This document shows, piece after piece, positions 1 to 11,697 of a stretch of DNA of 64,000 bases. The DNA is from Venturia oleaginea (lineage: Eukaryota > Ascomycota > Dothideomycetes > Venturiales > Venturiaceae). How positions within the stretch are numbered: position 1 is the first letter of the stretch; every line of letters starts with the position of its first letter. Below the pieces are notes generated by a model. It ran no database searches. It worked only from the letters and a program-made list of their open reading frames with translations, and was not told where the DNA came from. The stretch covers positions 1,796,979 to 1,860,978 of the forward strand of contig JABMLP010000009.1 in NCBI GenBank assembly GCA_013176395.1. The letters are read 5' to 3'. Both the position numbers and the translations under genes were made by a program.

Positions 1-1147
1 TGTAACTGGCGGATTCTCAATCCCTCTACAACGGCTTTAGGAAGTTCAAATGGCATGTTTTGAGCACGGGTCGGCGGGCCTGTGAAGGCCGCAAGGTTTT
101 CTCAAGTTAATGGGAAGACGTTGTTGTTACTATTCTCTGTTTCAGGTCTAGAGGGAGGGTTGACCAGCGTGGTTTCGCTGTTAGCTCGAGGCCTGGATGG
201 ACTATTGTTTTCCATTTTGGAGTCGATTTCTCTGGTGTGCTGATTGGTGATGGCATAGATTGTTTCGGAAAAGCTTCCTTGAAGTTGTTTGTTCTGAAAG
301 TTGAAGTTGCGTTTGCTCCTTCAAGTATAGCTGCTGTGCTGTGGCAGGGCCAGTGTTTTCTTCTCTCCCATCTCATCTACTTTGGTGTTGAAGAGATACC
401 AAGAATCTTCACGGTTTGAATTTAAATATTTTTTTAACACCATCGCTTTAACACCTTTTACTCCCTTGCTTACTTAGAATATCAGCCGGAGAGTATCGAT
501 CAGTCTTCTAGTATCAGGGCACCCTTCTTGCTGTTCATCGAAGGGTCTTATATTATAATAGCTAGAATTACAGATTCCGAAGCCTTAACGCAAGATTATA
601 CCCTAAACACACGAAAGATAAAGTCAAGCCTATTACCATTTTCGTAATCAACCAGATCCAAACCTAGGTAATTCCCCAGCTCAAAACCTCGTTCACCATA
701 AATTACCTTCCAAACCCACCCTATCCTTAAAACACAATCGCATCCTTCTCAATCTCTCTTTCTGCAAGCTCTTTCACTAGGTAATCCAACACCCTCCACA
801 CTCCATCATCAACAAATCACTAAATATCGGAATAGAAATGCCATTTCCGGCCCACGAAGTTAAATACTCCCGATCTACCAATCTCAACAATTAGCCTAAG
901 CGTATTCGCTCGCAACTCGAAAGGAGACACGATTAGCGTCATTTTTATGAGGGCGCTACGCAGTCAAAGCTGCGGATGGATCGCAGTCATCCAAGGAAGT
1001 GATTTATAGGAGAGATATGTGGGTAATAATGGGATTACATTACATAAATCTCGCATGCCTAAGTTACCACACTTCCACTTCACGACGAAGAAAAGAGAAA
1101 AGGGAGTAAGACCCTCCCCTCCATTTTAATAATCCAAAACACACTCA
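1..1147. other. Left-edge intergenic stretch
   Basis: I see no gene I can support here. A reverse-strand open frame at 107-376 (89 codons) could be an exon of a gene outside the window, but it has no recognisable domain and no clear splice partner. From about 420 to 1100 the sequence is AT-rich and stop-rich in all frames. It probably holds the 3' untranslated region of the transporter gene that ends at 1148. Confidence 0.4.
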
Positions 1148-2449
1148 TTAAATAACAACCGTATCATTCGTTTCAAGCCGTCTCCTAGCAGTCCCAACCC
1201 CATTAACCCCCTCCCCCTGCGCCTCCCCCAACCAAGGCTTCTCCTGATCCCCAAACCTCCCATCCATCAAAAAATAAAAAACCAACCCCACCAAAATAAG
1301 CACAAAAGCAATAGGATACATCCAATGAACCCTCAACCCAAAGACATGGATCCCGATAATCGTGCCCCAGAAATTACTCGTCAGCAACGAAATGTTCAGA
1401 AACGCCGCCGAGCCCATGCGGAAAACAAGCGGCACCAAACTGTAAAAGATGAAGAGGATGAGATCGAAGCCGGCGATCCATCCACCAATTTTGGGGGTAT
1501 AGACGTCGAGCATGGCGCGGAAGGCTGGGCGGTCGAAGATGCCGGCTTGGACGCCGTTGATGATCATGCCCCAGAAGGCCAGCATACCAATGACTTCATA
1601 CATGGGTTGCTTGGAGACCAAAAACTCCTGCAGCGCGTTAGAGAATCCGTAGCACGTCGCCCCCAAGAGCCCGAACAGATCACCCTTCAACTGGTTCTCA
1701 GCGGGGAAATCGTTGGCGCCTGTGATTTTGTCGGAGCCGAGGAGAACGCCCATACCGCCGACTGCAACGAGAATCCCAATGATCTGCATGGGTGGGTATC
1801 GGACCTTCATGAACAGGAAACTGCAAGCCATCACGATGACGATGGCCCAGAAGTTGAGCAGTTGCATGGAGAGGATGGTGGTATATCGGTATCCGAGAAC
1901 GGTAAAATAGTTGCCCTCGACGTCGAAGAAGGATAGGATGAGGTATTTCCAGCCATGGGTTTTGACCATTTTGCACCAGCCTTTGAAACCGTATTTGTAC
2001 AGTGTGATGGACGTCCATACGATGTTCAGGAGAACGTAATTGAAGAAGGATTGGAAGGCGGGAATGTTGGCGCCAGCGTTGGCGAGGAGGGAGGAGAAGG
2101 TGTTTGTGCCTGTTATGCAGAGGGCGAGGATTTGTCTGTTCACAGGCAAGAATTAGCTATAAGAATTTCAAAGAGCTAGAATGAAATGTATAACAAAAAG
2201 AGGAGGAGCGCTGATAACATACCCAAAAACAAGCACCAACCAAAACTGCTTCGTCTTAACGTAAGCAAACCATTCTCTTTTCCTGTTCCTCGACACATCA
2301 CCCTCCTCTCCTCCGTCGGCAGCTACAGCAACATGGGTAGAAGAGGCAGAACTGCGATCTCCATGATCCGCCTTCGCATGCACAGTAGTCGTGTCAACGC
2401 CTTTATTCTCTATCTCGTGGGAGCATCCAGCAGAAGTAGAGTCCGGCAT
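1148..2449 (-). CDS. SLC35F1/F2-type solute carrier (DUF914), two exons
   Basis: Predicted membrane transporter of the drug/metabolite superfamily, SLC35F group. Exons are 2449-2223 and 2135-1148, giving 404 residues. The intron 2136-2222 (87 bases) has a GTATGT donor and an AACAG acceptor, and splicing restores the family's first-helix region (WLVLVFG joined to QILALCITGT). About ten hydrophobic helices follow, with the family-like segment ILSMQLLNFWAIVIV and a GSDKI loop. The N-terminal 50 or so residues are hydrophilic and cytosolic. I chose the ATG at 2449 because the upstream in-frame extension to 2611 is not family-like. The substrate is unknown: SLC35F members are mostly orphan, and yeast relatives are vacuolar or Golgi proteins. 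The family call is firm; the location is inferred. Confidence 0.85.
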
Positions 2450-2963
2450 TGCGATTCGTTCGGTACAGGTGTAAAGGTGGAAATTATTGTCGCGCGTAAA
2501 GTTGCGTGGGTAGCTGAAGCTCGATGCGGGGTCCCAAAGAAAAAGTCGATAAGAAAAGTATGGAGACCTTTTCGCAAAATTGGAGCCTTTCAAAGGCAAA
2601 AGTAAGCGCAAAACTCCAGAAGTCGCCTACGGGATTATCAAAGACTGGCGAGAGTTGGGTTGCGGGGCAGCTCTTTTATGGTGGTTGCGATTCTGCATGG
2701 CAAAGGATGAAAAGCAGGCATGCATGTGTCGATCTAAAAGATAATTGGGTAGCTATCGGCGAGAGCCGAGAAAGAAGGCTTTAGCGTTCCAGGCGCAAAA
2801 AATCCTGGGCTAATATGCTGCCGGGTGCAAACTACCGTGTGATGTGAGGTGGCGAGACTGTCTGGTGCTGAAAGGGACCACTGGTCGCAAGTGAGATTCG
2901 TTGTGAAGGAATTGATCATTAGAATTTCATTGCGCCAATCGATTTCGAAAAATTGGAATAGAC
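2450..2963. other. Intergenic between two reverse-strand genes
   Basis: About 510 bases between the transporter start and the ECM14 stop. It should contain the transporter promoter and the ECM14 3' end. No separate gene or clear motif is visible. Confidence 0.4.
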
Positions 2964-4673
2964 TTAAAGTCTTCTCCTCGTCAATTCCCATTGGATATTA
3001 CTGGCCTCCGTCTCCAAGTCTTCATCTGTCGTTGGAAGACTCTCATTCTCTACAATCTCATCCTCCTCAACATCTGCTTTGGTGAAAAGAACAAATATCT
3101 CATCTTGCGCCTCCTCTTTGGCCAGTTCGTGACTGCTCAATCCCACCTGGCCCATCAGGTATCGACCCAGATATGTCACAGCCTGCACCATCTCGCGTCC
3201 TTGAGGAACGATATTCTCTTTGGGAAGCAGGAATCCATAACTTCCCATGTCCCTCAACTTGATCTGATATGAGTATCGGATCTTCATTTCGTGGTAGAAC
3301 CAATCCAGAAGGCTCCCACCACCCGTCTCTATCCTCGGCAACCGCTGCTTCGTCTCACGACCTTTGATAGTACTAAGCGCAACATTGCCCTCACACGCCG
3401 ATGTAGTTTTGTAATAGTGGCCCTTGTTTGTCTGGTGCATCGCTTTGGCGAGACCGAAAGCCAACTCTTCCAGATCTTCGAGCGCGGGGGGCGAGGCGTC
3501 GCATGAGTAGCTGTATGGGTAGAGAACCTGCTGCGAATAGCTGTGTAAATCGATCAAAGACACGAATTCGACGTTGTTGTTGTCCGTCTCATTACGAGCC
3601 CAGTTCGCGAAAGCCTTTGCTTCCACTGCCTGCCATGCTTCTTCTCCGGCATATGATTCTGAGCACGGGTTGCTGCCACCAGAAGCCGCGTCTCCATCCC
3701 AGTGAAACCCGTAGGCGCGGTCCAGATCTATGCCGCGGCAGAAACGTAGAGAAGTTGGCTGGCGATTCTTGCGCCAGAGTCGGTCGTTCTCCCATGTATA
3801 TACATAACCATCGGGATTGAGAGTTGGTATGAATACCCAGTCAAACGTGTCTACCAGTGATGTCCACTCATGCGCCTTTCCATATGATGTGATCAGGGTG
3901 TTTGCGACGTAGAGCACCGTGCTTGTGCTAATCCACTCCCGAGCATGGGTTCCACCTGATATGACAATGGTTCTTCGAGGCTGGGAAGGCTCTTCATTGT
4001 TCGTAGGATGAACACCAACCCGTATAGCAGGGATATCACGACCCTCCCAAGATATGCCGATATTGATCATCTGGACATGGGTTGGGAACATCGAGTTCAT
4101 CAACTTCATCCATGGTGTAATGACGGATAGAGGTTGGTAGTTGGAAAAGAACAAATCCTTCGAATGAAGCTGTAAAGTTGGAGTAAAGAGGCGATGACCG
4201 TCAGAGGGTATAGACTGATCTATGACTTCTGCCAGTCCAAAATGGGGCATCAATGGAGCATGCGCCTTTTGCAGAGAGGGCGGTAGAAGTCCCAACAAGG
4301 ACGGGACCACGTCTTTTGCCAATCGCACATCCACCCAGTCCTCGTTGAACTCCCAAACGTCCAGATATAATTCTTCCGAGGCCACGGCTAGGGAGTGGGC
4401 TTCATCTGGCGTTGAAACATTGAAGCGGAGAAGCACGTCCCGACCATATCTAGCAGAGGATCTCGAGGAGGCGCCACGCGCTGGGGATGTGTATGAGGAT
4501 TTGCCATTGACGGTCGAGGGTTCTTGGGAGAGTCCAAATATGTTTTGTACGAGGGTATTCGTAAAGCGTCTCCAAGGTGGTGGTTGTTTCCTGGCAGTTG
4601 TTGGAGGAACGGCGAGTACCAGAGAGGGGCACGCGACGAGCGACAAAAGGATATATGCTTGCGGCACATGCAT
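2964..4673 (-). CDS. ecm14: ECM14-like inactive metallocarboxypeptidase (M14 fold)
   Basis: Single-exon gene, 569 residues, the usual size for fungal ECM14. It starts with a signal peptide (residues 1-21, hydrophobic core ending in SLVLA), then a propeptide-like region to about 165 and an M14 carboxypeptidase domain to about 510. The zinc ligands are kept: H243 and E246 in GGTHAREW, and H377 in LIDLHSYS. The general-base glutamate that active M14 enzymes carry in their ELRD motif is a lysine here (K472 in YQIKLRD). That substitution is the known mark of the ECM14 pseudo-enzyme family, which is linked to cell-wall assembly and enters the secretory or vacuolar route in yeast. Substrate binding without hydrolysis is an inference from the family. 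The acidic C-terminal tail is variable. Confidence 0.92.
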   Translation of the reverse strand: MHVPQAYILLSLVACPSLVLAVPPTTARKQPPPWRRFTNTLVQNIFGLSQEPSTVNGKSSYTSPARGASSRSSARYGRDVLLRFNVSTPDEAHSLAVASEELYLDVWEFNEDWVDVRLAKDVVPSLLGLLPPSLQKAHAPLMPHFGLAEVIDQSIPSDGHRLFTPTLQLHSKDLFFSNYQPLSVITPWMKLMNSMFPTHVQMINIGISWEGRDIPAIRVGVHPTNNEEPSQPRRTIVISGGTHAREWISTSTVLYVANTLITSYGKAHEWTSLVDTFDWVFIPTLNPDGYVYTWENDRLWRKNRQPTSLRFCRGIDLDRAYGFHWDGDAASGGSNPCSESYAGEEAWQAVEAKAFANWARNETDNNNVEFVSLIDLHSYSQQVLYPYSYSCDASPPALEDLEELAFGLAKAMHQTNKGHYYKTTSACEGNVALSTIKGRETKQRLPRIETGGGSLLDWFYHEMKIRYSYQIKLRDMGSYGFLLPKENIVPQGREMVQAVTYLGRYLMGQVGLSSHELAKEEAQDEIFVLFTKADVEEDEIVENESLPTTDEDLETEASNIQWELTRRRL

Positions 4674-5468
4674 TATGGTAGAGGGTAGAAGTAGAGTGGT
4701 CAGTCAATGAGTGTAGGTTCGGCGCGAGATGTTGGAGGCTGCAAATCAGGCTGCTCGAGCGGGCTTAGCCACAAGAGGGAATGAAGCTATCCGAGTCGGC
4801 AGTATGTCTCATGTCTCTTGCTGCTCGTGTCTTATCAAACTGGTAGCGACCAGCGACGACCTTCACACCAAAGAGTCTCGAAGCGCATATCTGCTGTCAA
4901 CCAAGGCCATCTCTTGGAAACTAGGAGTGATGGCATGTATTAGAACCCATTCTTAGTGGCTGGCTCTCCCTGGCATATCACCAGGGTTCTGTACCGAATT
5001 GGGTCTCGTTTCACCCAGCTCTTCCACCTGCCATGAAGTGATCTTTGACCTATACCCTACTGAATACCACATACCAAACCCAACTCTGTCACTGTTCACA
5101 CTGTGGACGGCAATTTGTCCGTCTGGAATTTGTGTTAGGCAAATAGTAGCTTCATCATACCCACGCCGTCCAAGTACTCCGCTGGCGATCCCAACATCAC
5201 CCTGCCTTACCAAAGAAATACCTACAGAGAGTCCTATACCCCACGACTCCGCCTGCATTCGAGCCATACCCTTGAATGCACCAGCCTCGCCCTCTCTCTA
5301 CCATCATCATCTCACAAACTATACAACAACAAAGGCGCGTCGCCTTGCTCCATCCTCAATCCCACCTGTCGACCAAGTCCAGCCCTATCCATCCGCGTTC
5401 CACTCATGCCATCTCACCACCCAGGAATCGCATGTAGATGATCGTGCTGAGGCACCATCGCAATCGCG
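4674..5468. other. Divergent intergenic region
   Basis: About 800 bases between the divergent ECM14 and Sec7-PH genes, so it probably holds both promoters. The right half (5040-5450) is pyrimidine-rich on the forward strand, as is common upstream of fungal genes. No supported coding sequence. Confidence 0.4.
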
Positions 5469-8400
5469 ATGCCTGACAAGTTCTTGAAGCCGAATGCCAG
5501 TGAAAGAGATCTCAAACGTCGCAGCACGCTAGATACTCTCAATTTCTTTCGCCTTGGTCGAATGTCTGAGGATCTCCTCCGCTCCCAAACTAGCACGCAA
5601 CCCTCTGAGAGGCCAGAATCACCACCAATCCAGGACCATATCCCAAGATTCAGTCTGACAAAATGGAGACACGCTTCGGAACCGCAGTTGTCTGTCAAGG
5701 CCAAGAAACAAGCAAAACAAGCTGAACAGGCAGACCACGAACACAATGGAGACATTCCACCAGTTCCAGCAGTGCCCGCCAATCTATCCCAGATGCAGCA
5801 GAGACCACGTACGAGCGGGAATACAGACAATGGCCAAACACCATCCGTCATGGTCACAGCTCCCACTTTGGAAGTCACTGGCAAGCCGGACTTGGAGCGT
5901 CGTAAATCGAGATTCCACCCTTTTACGCGTCAGAAGCAATCGAACGGCCCAATAGTGATTGAGCCGCAATCCGCTCGCCCCTCAATGGAAGGAAGGAGGA
6001 AAACGGACAAACCGGACAAGCGAAAGAGCAGGTTTGGGACATTTCGATCAAAAGACCCAATGGAAGAGCTGCGTATGTTGGCGGGTGATCGGATGGATTT
6101 GGCAGCTGCAGAGGAAGCGCACGCCGCGGATCTGCAGAAGTTGGGACCCAGTCTTACCTTGCCTGTAGGAAGGAAGTCGGAATCTGCGAGGTCTGAGGGT
6201 GACCCAGGTGGCTCCTACAGAGGGGAAAGAACAACACCAGAACGAGCGCGAAATGATAACGGCCACTCAACATTCACTTGGCTTACGCGCAGAAACAAGC
6301 AGAGGGCATCTTTATTCCCATTACCAGTTAACCTGCATCCTACCGAAGGATCCAACGACACCTCGGAGCCGGAAACTCCTCGACCTTCCACCAGCGCGCG
6401 GAATAGCGGCTCACCAGAACCTGCGTCCTCTCGCTCAAGTCCACAGCGAGACCGTCAGGGAAACTTCTCGACGCAGCAAGTACCCCATCATCTCCCATTG
6501 GCGCTCGCAGCATCATCCATAAGCTTCGCGGCGCCAGGCGCATTGCTTCGACAAAGCTCCACTAGATCGCACCGATCATCCCAATCTTCTCCAGTGCTAG
6601 CGCCTCCCTTCAACCGTCGCACTCGCTCGTCAACAATGGGTTCGAACATGTCCACTGAAGACCACCATCCTCCGACGCCGCCTTTTGCAAATGGAAGTGG
6701 TCGCAATTCGACCTCAACGAATGGTGGACGGAGCAGTTTCAGCAACCTTTTCAACTTGAACAGGCTGCGACATGGCGATCCCCTCTCGCCTCGGCAAGGG
6801 TCACCTGGTTGTACTCCAGCGAATTCAATGAGCATAAGTCGGGAGAACGTTTCCTTGCCCGATCGTCTGGAAGGCGAAGCACCAATGAAGTATCTATCTC
6901 GGGTGGAAGCCGTGATTCCAAAGAGCCAAATACCTGTTGTACTCTCGAAAAAGGTTGATGATTTCATCCCCGTCGTTCTACGCAGTTTCATGCGAAAGTT
7001 TGCATTCTTTGGGGACCCTTTGGATATGGCGCTACGGAAAATATTGACAGAGGTCGACTTGCCGAAGGAGACCCAACAAATCGATCGCGTTGTGCAGAGC
7101 TTTGCAGACAGATATCATGAGTGCAATCCTGGCATTTTCTCGGATTCAGGCAAGTTGGCGCATCGTAGAAACGAACGAGAACTAACAGGCAACTCGCAGA
7201 AAAAACCTACTTCATTTCATTCTCACTTTTGCTGTTGCAGAGCGACTTCTTCAACAAGAGCAACAAGTTTAAGATGAAAAAACAGGATTATGTCAAGAAC
7301 GCTGCCACGGAGGGTGTATCTGTCGATGTTTTGGATTGCTTTTACGACAACATCATCTACACGCCATTTATTCGAGTTGAAGATGACTTTGACACTAAAA
7401 CAATGCATTCCCGGAAAAGCAAGCGCGCACCGAAAGCACTGAAAAGCGCATTGCCAGCGCAAGTGAAGAAACCTTTAAAAGAACCCCTGGATCCATACCC
7501 TCTTCTGCTAGAGAACAATTTAGATGTATTGCGACCTCAGATCCGAAATGTCATCGCAATGGAAGACCCGTACTCGTATCTTGGAACGGCACCGAGTTTG
7601 GATAAGAGACTGCTCAGAAGTTCAAAGTGTGGAATCATCCAGCTCGAGTCCTCACGTTCTCGGCCTGATGCTTTTGCTGTTGAGAAATCTCATGAAGCTA
7701 AGGTCGGTGTCGTTGACCTTCCCGTTGACAAGGTCGGTCTGCTATGGCGCAAAGATAGCAAGAAAAAGACTGCGAGATCTCCATGGCAAGAATGGGGTGC
7801 TATACTTACAGGGGCGGGCCTGTATTTCTTCAAAAACTCAAACTTTGTGAAGAACTTTATACACCAGCACGAGCACCACGTCAAGCACGGTTCCGGCTCA
7901 CCTTGTATCTTCAAGCCGGCAATCACTTCATGGAAGGCCGACTTCATGCTCCCGATCGACAACTCTGTTGCTCTCCATGACGAGACATACCAGAAACACA
8001 AGAATGCGTTCACATTCTTCCGCCATAACAACATTGACGAGGTTTTTCTCGCCGATACAGAAGCGGAGATGAATGATTGGTTAGCTAGGCTCAACCACCA
8101 AGCAGCATTCAAAACTGCTGGGATCAGACAACGGGGACTTGTCGGAGCACATTACGATGGCCAGAAGCAACGAGGTATTCGGCGACTAAACTCTTCTCCC
8201 TCACCAGCTGCGCTCCAGACAGTTTAGACCCCAACCGGCGAGGTCACCATACAAAGCGGTAGGATCAACCAGGATGAAGCTCAGCAGATCAGTGCTGCGC
8301 GGCGTCACATCATTGAGCAGAAGATCGCCGAGTTCGAGGACCGGTTAGAGCAGATAATCAAGGTCGAGCACATGCACAAGAGGGAGGCCAGCCATCTAAT

Positions 8401-10045
8401 CATCCTAGCACCAATTCAGGAAAGGACCAGGGCTCAGGTGATGCACGCTGCCAGTAAGGTGGCAGCACAGTTGAACTGGACTCGTATTGAGATTTGGCGA
8501 CTAAAATGTCATCGTGACATCCTTGCCATGGACCTTGAAGAAGAGAAAGTTGAGGCCCAGAGGAAACAGGATCGCATCGACAGGCTGGCGGGCAAAACCA
8601 CTTCTATCAGGTCTCATTCCACAACCTCCACAGCCAGGCCCAAAACCAACGGTATCGAGCGGTTGAACTCCACTGCCACTGCGAGTACTATTCAGAGCCC
8701 AACGAGCCTCGGCCCTCAATCGCCGGGCTCTTCGCGACGCCCGAACACAGCCCCTTCAGAGGCATCCGTACTGGACATCACAGAGGAGCATGAACAATCG
8801 GTATCGGGCAGTGAGCGAGATCATACAGATGACTATGATGATGTGTTCAGGACCCCCGCTGGGCAAAGTCCGGTCAGCTCACCCATAGTGGGTCCACAAA
8901 GCACGCCCGATGGAGAGTCTCCGCTGTTGATGAAACCATCACGCCGCTCACGCGATACTCACCGCGGTTCCATTATTTCTATGTTGTCAGGATCACCCCA
9001 CTTGAGGCCTCATAGCCGAAGCACCAACGATGACGATATTCGCTCTGGTCACTTCTCCGAATACTATACTCCAATGCTTACGGATGAACAGGCGCGAGCT
9101 CAGCGCGAAGAGTCGTTGTCACTCGGCGTAGTAGGCACACCACTTGAACGGCCTAACACAGCCGACAGCGTTGAATCAGAGTCGCTACATGAAATGGAGT
9201 CACCACGCCATCCTTCGATATCGGCTGTAGGTAGTCCCGAATCTAAGATAAAGCGGTCGCTCAAGCAGGCTCTACGCGACACAGGCAGTCGTGACTCGCA
9301 GAATAGCATCCACAGCGTTATTCATCACCGCCATTCTAGTCGCAGAACTCCAAAGAATGAGTCTCTTACCAGCGCTCAAGTCCCTGAAAATGCGATCGCT
9401 GAGGATGGCGCTGGTGTTGAGCCACACGAGGGTCTCAAGCGCGAGAAGGGAAGCTTTACGGTGCACGGCAAGAAAGCTTCTGTGGTCACATTCGGGTCAG
9501 ACTGGGCTGAGGAGAGATTGAAGGCGTTGACGCGAAACGAGAGCACGGCGTCTTCTGCTTCACATCGCAATGCGGATGGTGTCCCTGTGAGGACTATATC
9601 AACTCCGTTGTCAATGCCTAGTGCTGACATGAATGGGCATGGAAAGGCGAAGGAGGACAGCCATGCCGTACTCCCTTTGCTATCGCGGAATACCAGCAGC
9701 GAAGACAACGTAATCAGAAAGGCTGCTCCGATGAAAGATGCAGGAAAAGAACGTCAAAGCGCAATGGATCTCTTTTCTTTGCAACAATTGGAAAAGCAAT
9801 ATCCGATCACTGCTCGCAAATCTAGCATGAGTTTGCGAGAGCGGAGGGCAGCGTCGAATCCTGGTCAAAGAAAGCTCAGTAACGCCAGTTCCATTGGTGC
9901 ACTATCTGTTCTTTTGCCTAGTGCCAGGCCGCCCAATGCCGATGAAGAGATCTTTGACGCCGAAAATGCATCTCTTTCCGACGATTCTTCGATCGTGTTT
10001 ATTCCCAGAAATTCAGAGGAAAAGAGGATGATGGCGTGGTCTTGA
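5469..10045 (+). CDS. Sec7-PH Arf guanine-nucleotide exchange factor with in-frame TAG
   Basis: Arf exchange factor of the fungal Sec7-PH (Syt1-like) type, acting on Golgi or endosomal Arf GTPases. Exon 1 is 5469-7149 and exon 2 is 7200-10045. The 50-base intron between them uses a GC donor (GCAAGT) and an AG acceptor, and splicing joins the two halves of the Sec7 domain. Domain order: Ser/Pro-rich N-terminus to about residue 450; Sec7 about 470-660, with the catalytic glutamate in LPKETQQIDR and LLLLQSDFF in place of the usual LNTD motif; PH domain about 727-865; coiled region; then a long Ser-rich tail. Odd: codon 903 (8225-8227) is TAG, yet the same frame stays open for about 600 more codons and continues family-like sequence (GEVTIQSGRI, LNWTRIEIWRLKCHRDIL). 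This could be a real nonsense mutation, a sequencing error, readthrough, or a 51-base non-canonical intron (8222-8272). Confidence 0.85.
7150..7199 (+). other. GC-AG intron inside the Sec7 domain
   Basis: A 50-base intron with donor GCAAGT and acceptor CGCAG. Removing it gives a continuous Sec7 helix (NPGIFSDSEKTYFISFSLLL). No GT donor nearby restores the reading frame. Confidence 0.8.
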
Positions 10046-10442
10046 GGGTGGTGATATTCCCTTTGTCTTGTTATTGGCTTTGCGCGGTGGAGGGGGATAT
10101 CTTGCTTCATGTCAAGGGAAGTGCTCGATCTTTTGTTTATATTCGCTTATGTCTCTTGTTTGAAATGGTTGGGTGTCGGCGGAGTGGATGAGGGAATGAG
10201 GATACTCAATTGCGCTCTGCATGGGGTGGAGGGAAGGATGACGGGAAGAAAAGGGTTTCTTGGCTGCATTATGGGCTTTGTCTTGACTTGGAATGTCTGT
10301 GGGCAAAAGCATGGCGTTCGTTTGTAGGAAGGCAAGGGTGATAACTTTCCGACTGTCCAAAACATGGGTTCATCCAAATCTTGTTTGGCGCTGGCGCGGG
10401 CGCGAGGAATCTAGGTATGGGTGTGGGCTGGTCTCTTTTTCG

Positions 10443-10471
10443 GGATGGGATGGGATGGGATGGGATGGGAT
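10443..10471 (+). repeat. GGGAT pentamer microsatellite
   Basis: About five tandem copies of GGGAT/GGATG, read directly from the sequence. Confidence 0.85.
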
Positions 10472-10744
10472 GGATGTGAGTGAATAGAGATGTGTGGCGG
10501 TCATTAGCCGGTGTTGTTGATTCTTTCATTCTCAATGTGGCGGGCGAGCGGAGCGGAGCGGTGTGAGTGAGCGTTGTGGATATCAATGTCATGTTGGTTA
10601 TTCAGATAGACAATCGAGTTGAGGGTGAGTCTGACTCTCAAGTCATTGATTACCTTGTTGGGGTTGTCTGTTTTCTTCCTTGCGGGTTTTCTTTCACATT
10701 CTGAGCCACGTCAGGTCTGCTGATGCAGCAGACGGAATACTATT

Positions 10745-10785
10745 TCTCTCTCTTTCTCTCCTCTCTCTCTCTCTCTCCCTCTTTC
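10745..10785 (+). repeat. CT-rich microsatellite
   Basis: Runs of CTCTCT with short interruptions, read directly. Confidence 0.8.
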
Positions 10786-10972
10786 TCAACACGAACGACG
10801 AGAAAAACAAACTATTATTAGTATTTCATAACTTTCGAGAGCTAATACTCGACCGTTGTTCTCCACTCCTTAACAAGTAATCTGTCCTGAGCGATGAATA
10901 TGCTACTTTCTAATGTTTAATAAGGGGTTGGGGTTTTTATTATAGACTAGCTAGTTGGTTAAAACAGAAATA

Positions 10973-11697
10973 ACGTATTCGATCACCCAACCCGTCAGAT
11001 CACCCAACCCGTCCAAATTTGCCAAGACCCCAACTACTCTTCTTATTCTACTATGTCTCAACAACGTAATGAGTTACTACTCCAACACGAAGGGAGAATT
11101 CAGCTTGACGCGTATACAAAGGCGCGGCAGGTGGGGGTGTATAGGCTGCTTATTTTGGACGGCCATAAGAGCCATCTCAGCCAGGATTTCAAGGACTACT
11201 GCCTCGAAAATAAGATCCTAACCCTCTGCATGCCATCGCATTCGTCGCATATACTCCAGCCCCTTGATGTGGTCTGCTTCTCGCCGTTGAAGCGCAAGTA
11301 CTCCCAACGCGTCTACCATATCAACAAGGAAGGCTTTCTCCCTGCCTTCAAAGACGCGTTTTTCGACGTATTTACTAAAGAGAACTGTCAAAAGGCCTTT
11401 GAGGCAGTAGGGCTGGTCCCTATCGACGCGCAGGTGGTGTTGGATCGCCTTGAAGTACGGCTACGTACCCCGCCAGAACCCCGTCTCCCAGAAACGCCGT
11501 GGCAGTCAAAGACTCCAAGCAATACTCATGAATTTGGATCCCAATCCAAGCGTCTGTAGCGCCTCAGGGATCGAATGCTCGTGGTAGTGGTGATCAAGAA
11601 ACAGCCCGATCAACTCAACGGCGCTGTGGGAACTGCGGCGCAACTGGGCATAATGCGCGAACTTGTAAAAAAGTTATCGAGATATCTTCTGAATCAG
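10973..11697 (+). mobile_element. Truncated Fot1/pogo-like transposon, copy 1 (internal deletion, 3' end lost)
   Basis: It begins right after a TA dinucleotide (10971-10972) with the terminal repeat ACGTATTCGATCACCC, the same left end as the fuller copy at 52201. The two copies agree until 11107, where copy 1 skips the 737 bases corresponding to 52336-53072. The deletion ends share the three bases TTG. The joined frame (11053-11559) keeps the transposase start (MSQQRNELLLQHEGRIQL) and its C-terminal half, including LLILDGHKSH and the HSSHILQPLD block. A CCHC zinc knuckle (CGNCGATGHNARTC) lies after the stop in another frame. Similarity to copy 2 stops at about 11697, so the right terminal repeat is missing. 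The element cannot encode a working transposase. Confidence 0.85.

Larger units (their letters stand above)
10046..10972. other. Intergenic stretch with simple repeats
   Basis: No gene seen. It contains a GGATG/GGGAT pentamer tract at about 10443-10471 and a CT-rich microsatellite at about 10745-10785. It ends at the target TA of the truncated Fot-like element. Confidence 0.6.

Noticed and set aside
107..376. 89-codon reverse frame at the left edge
   Set aside because: Protein-like in places but no start context, partner exon or family.
1325..1936. 203-codon forward frame opposite the SLC35F gene
   Set aside because: Antisense shadow of a gene with clear transporter sequence.
8175..8207. 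33-base intron (GTATTC...CACCAG) just before the in-frame TAG of the Arf exchange factor
   Set aside because: Too short for a fungal intron and, being a multiple of three, it would not remove the TAG.
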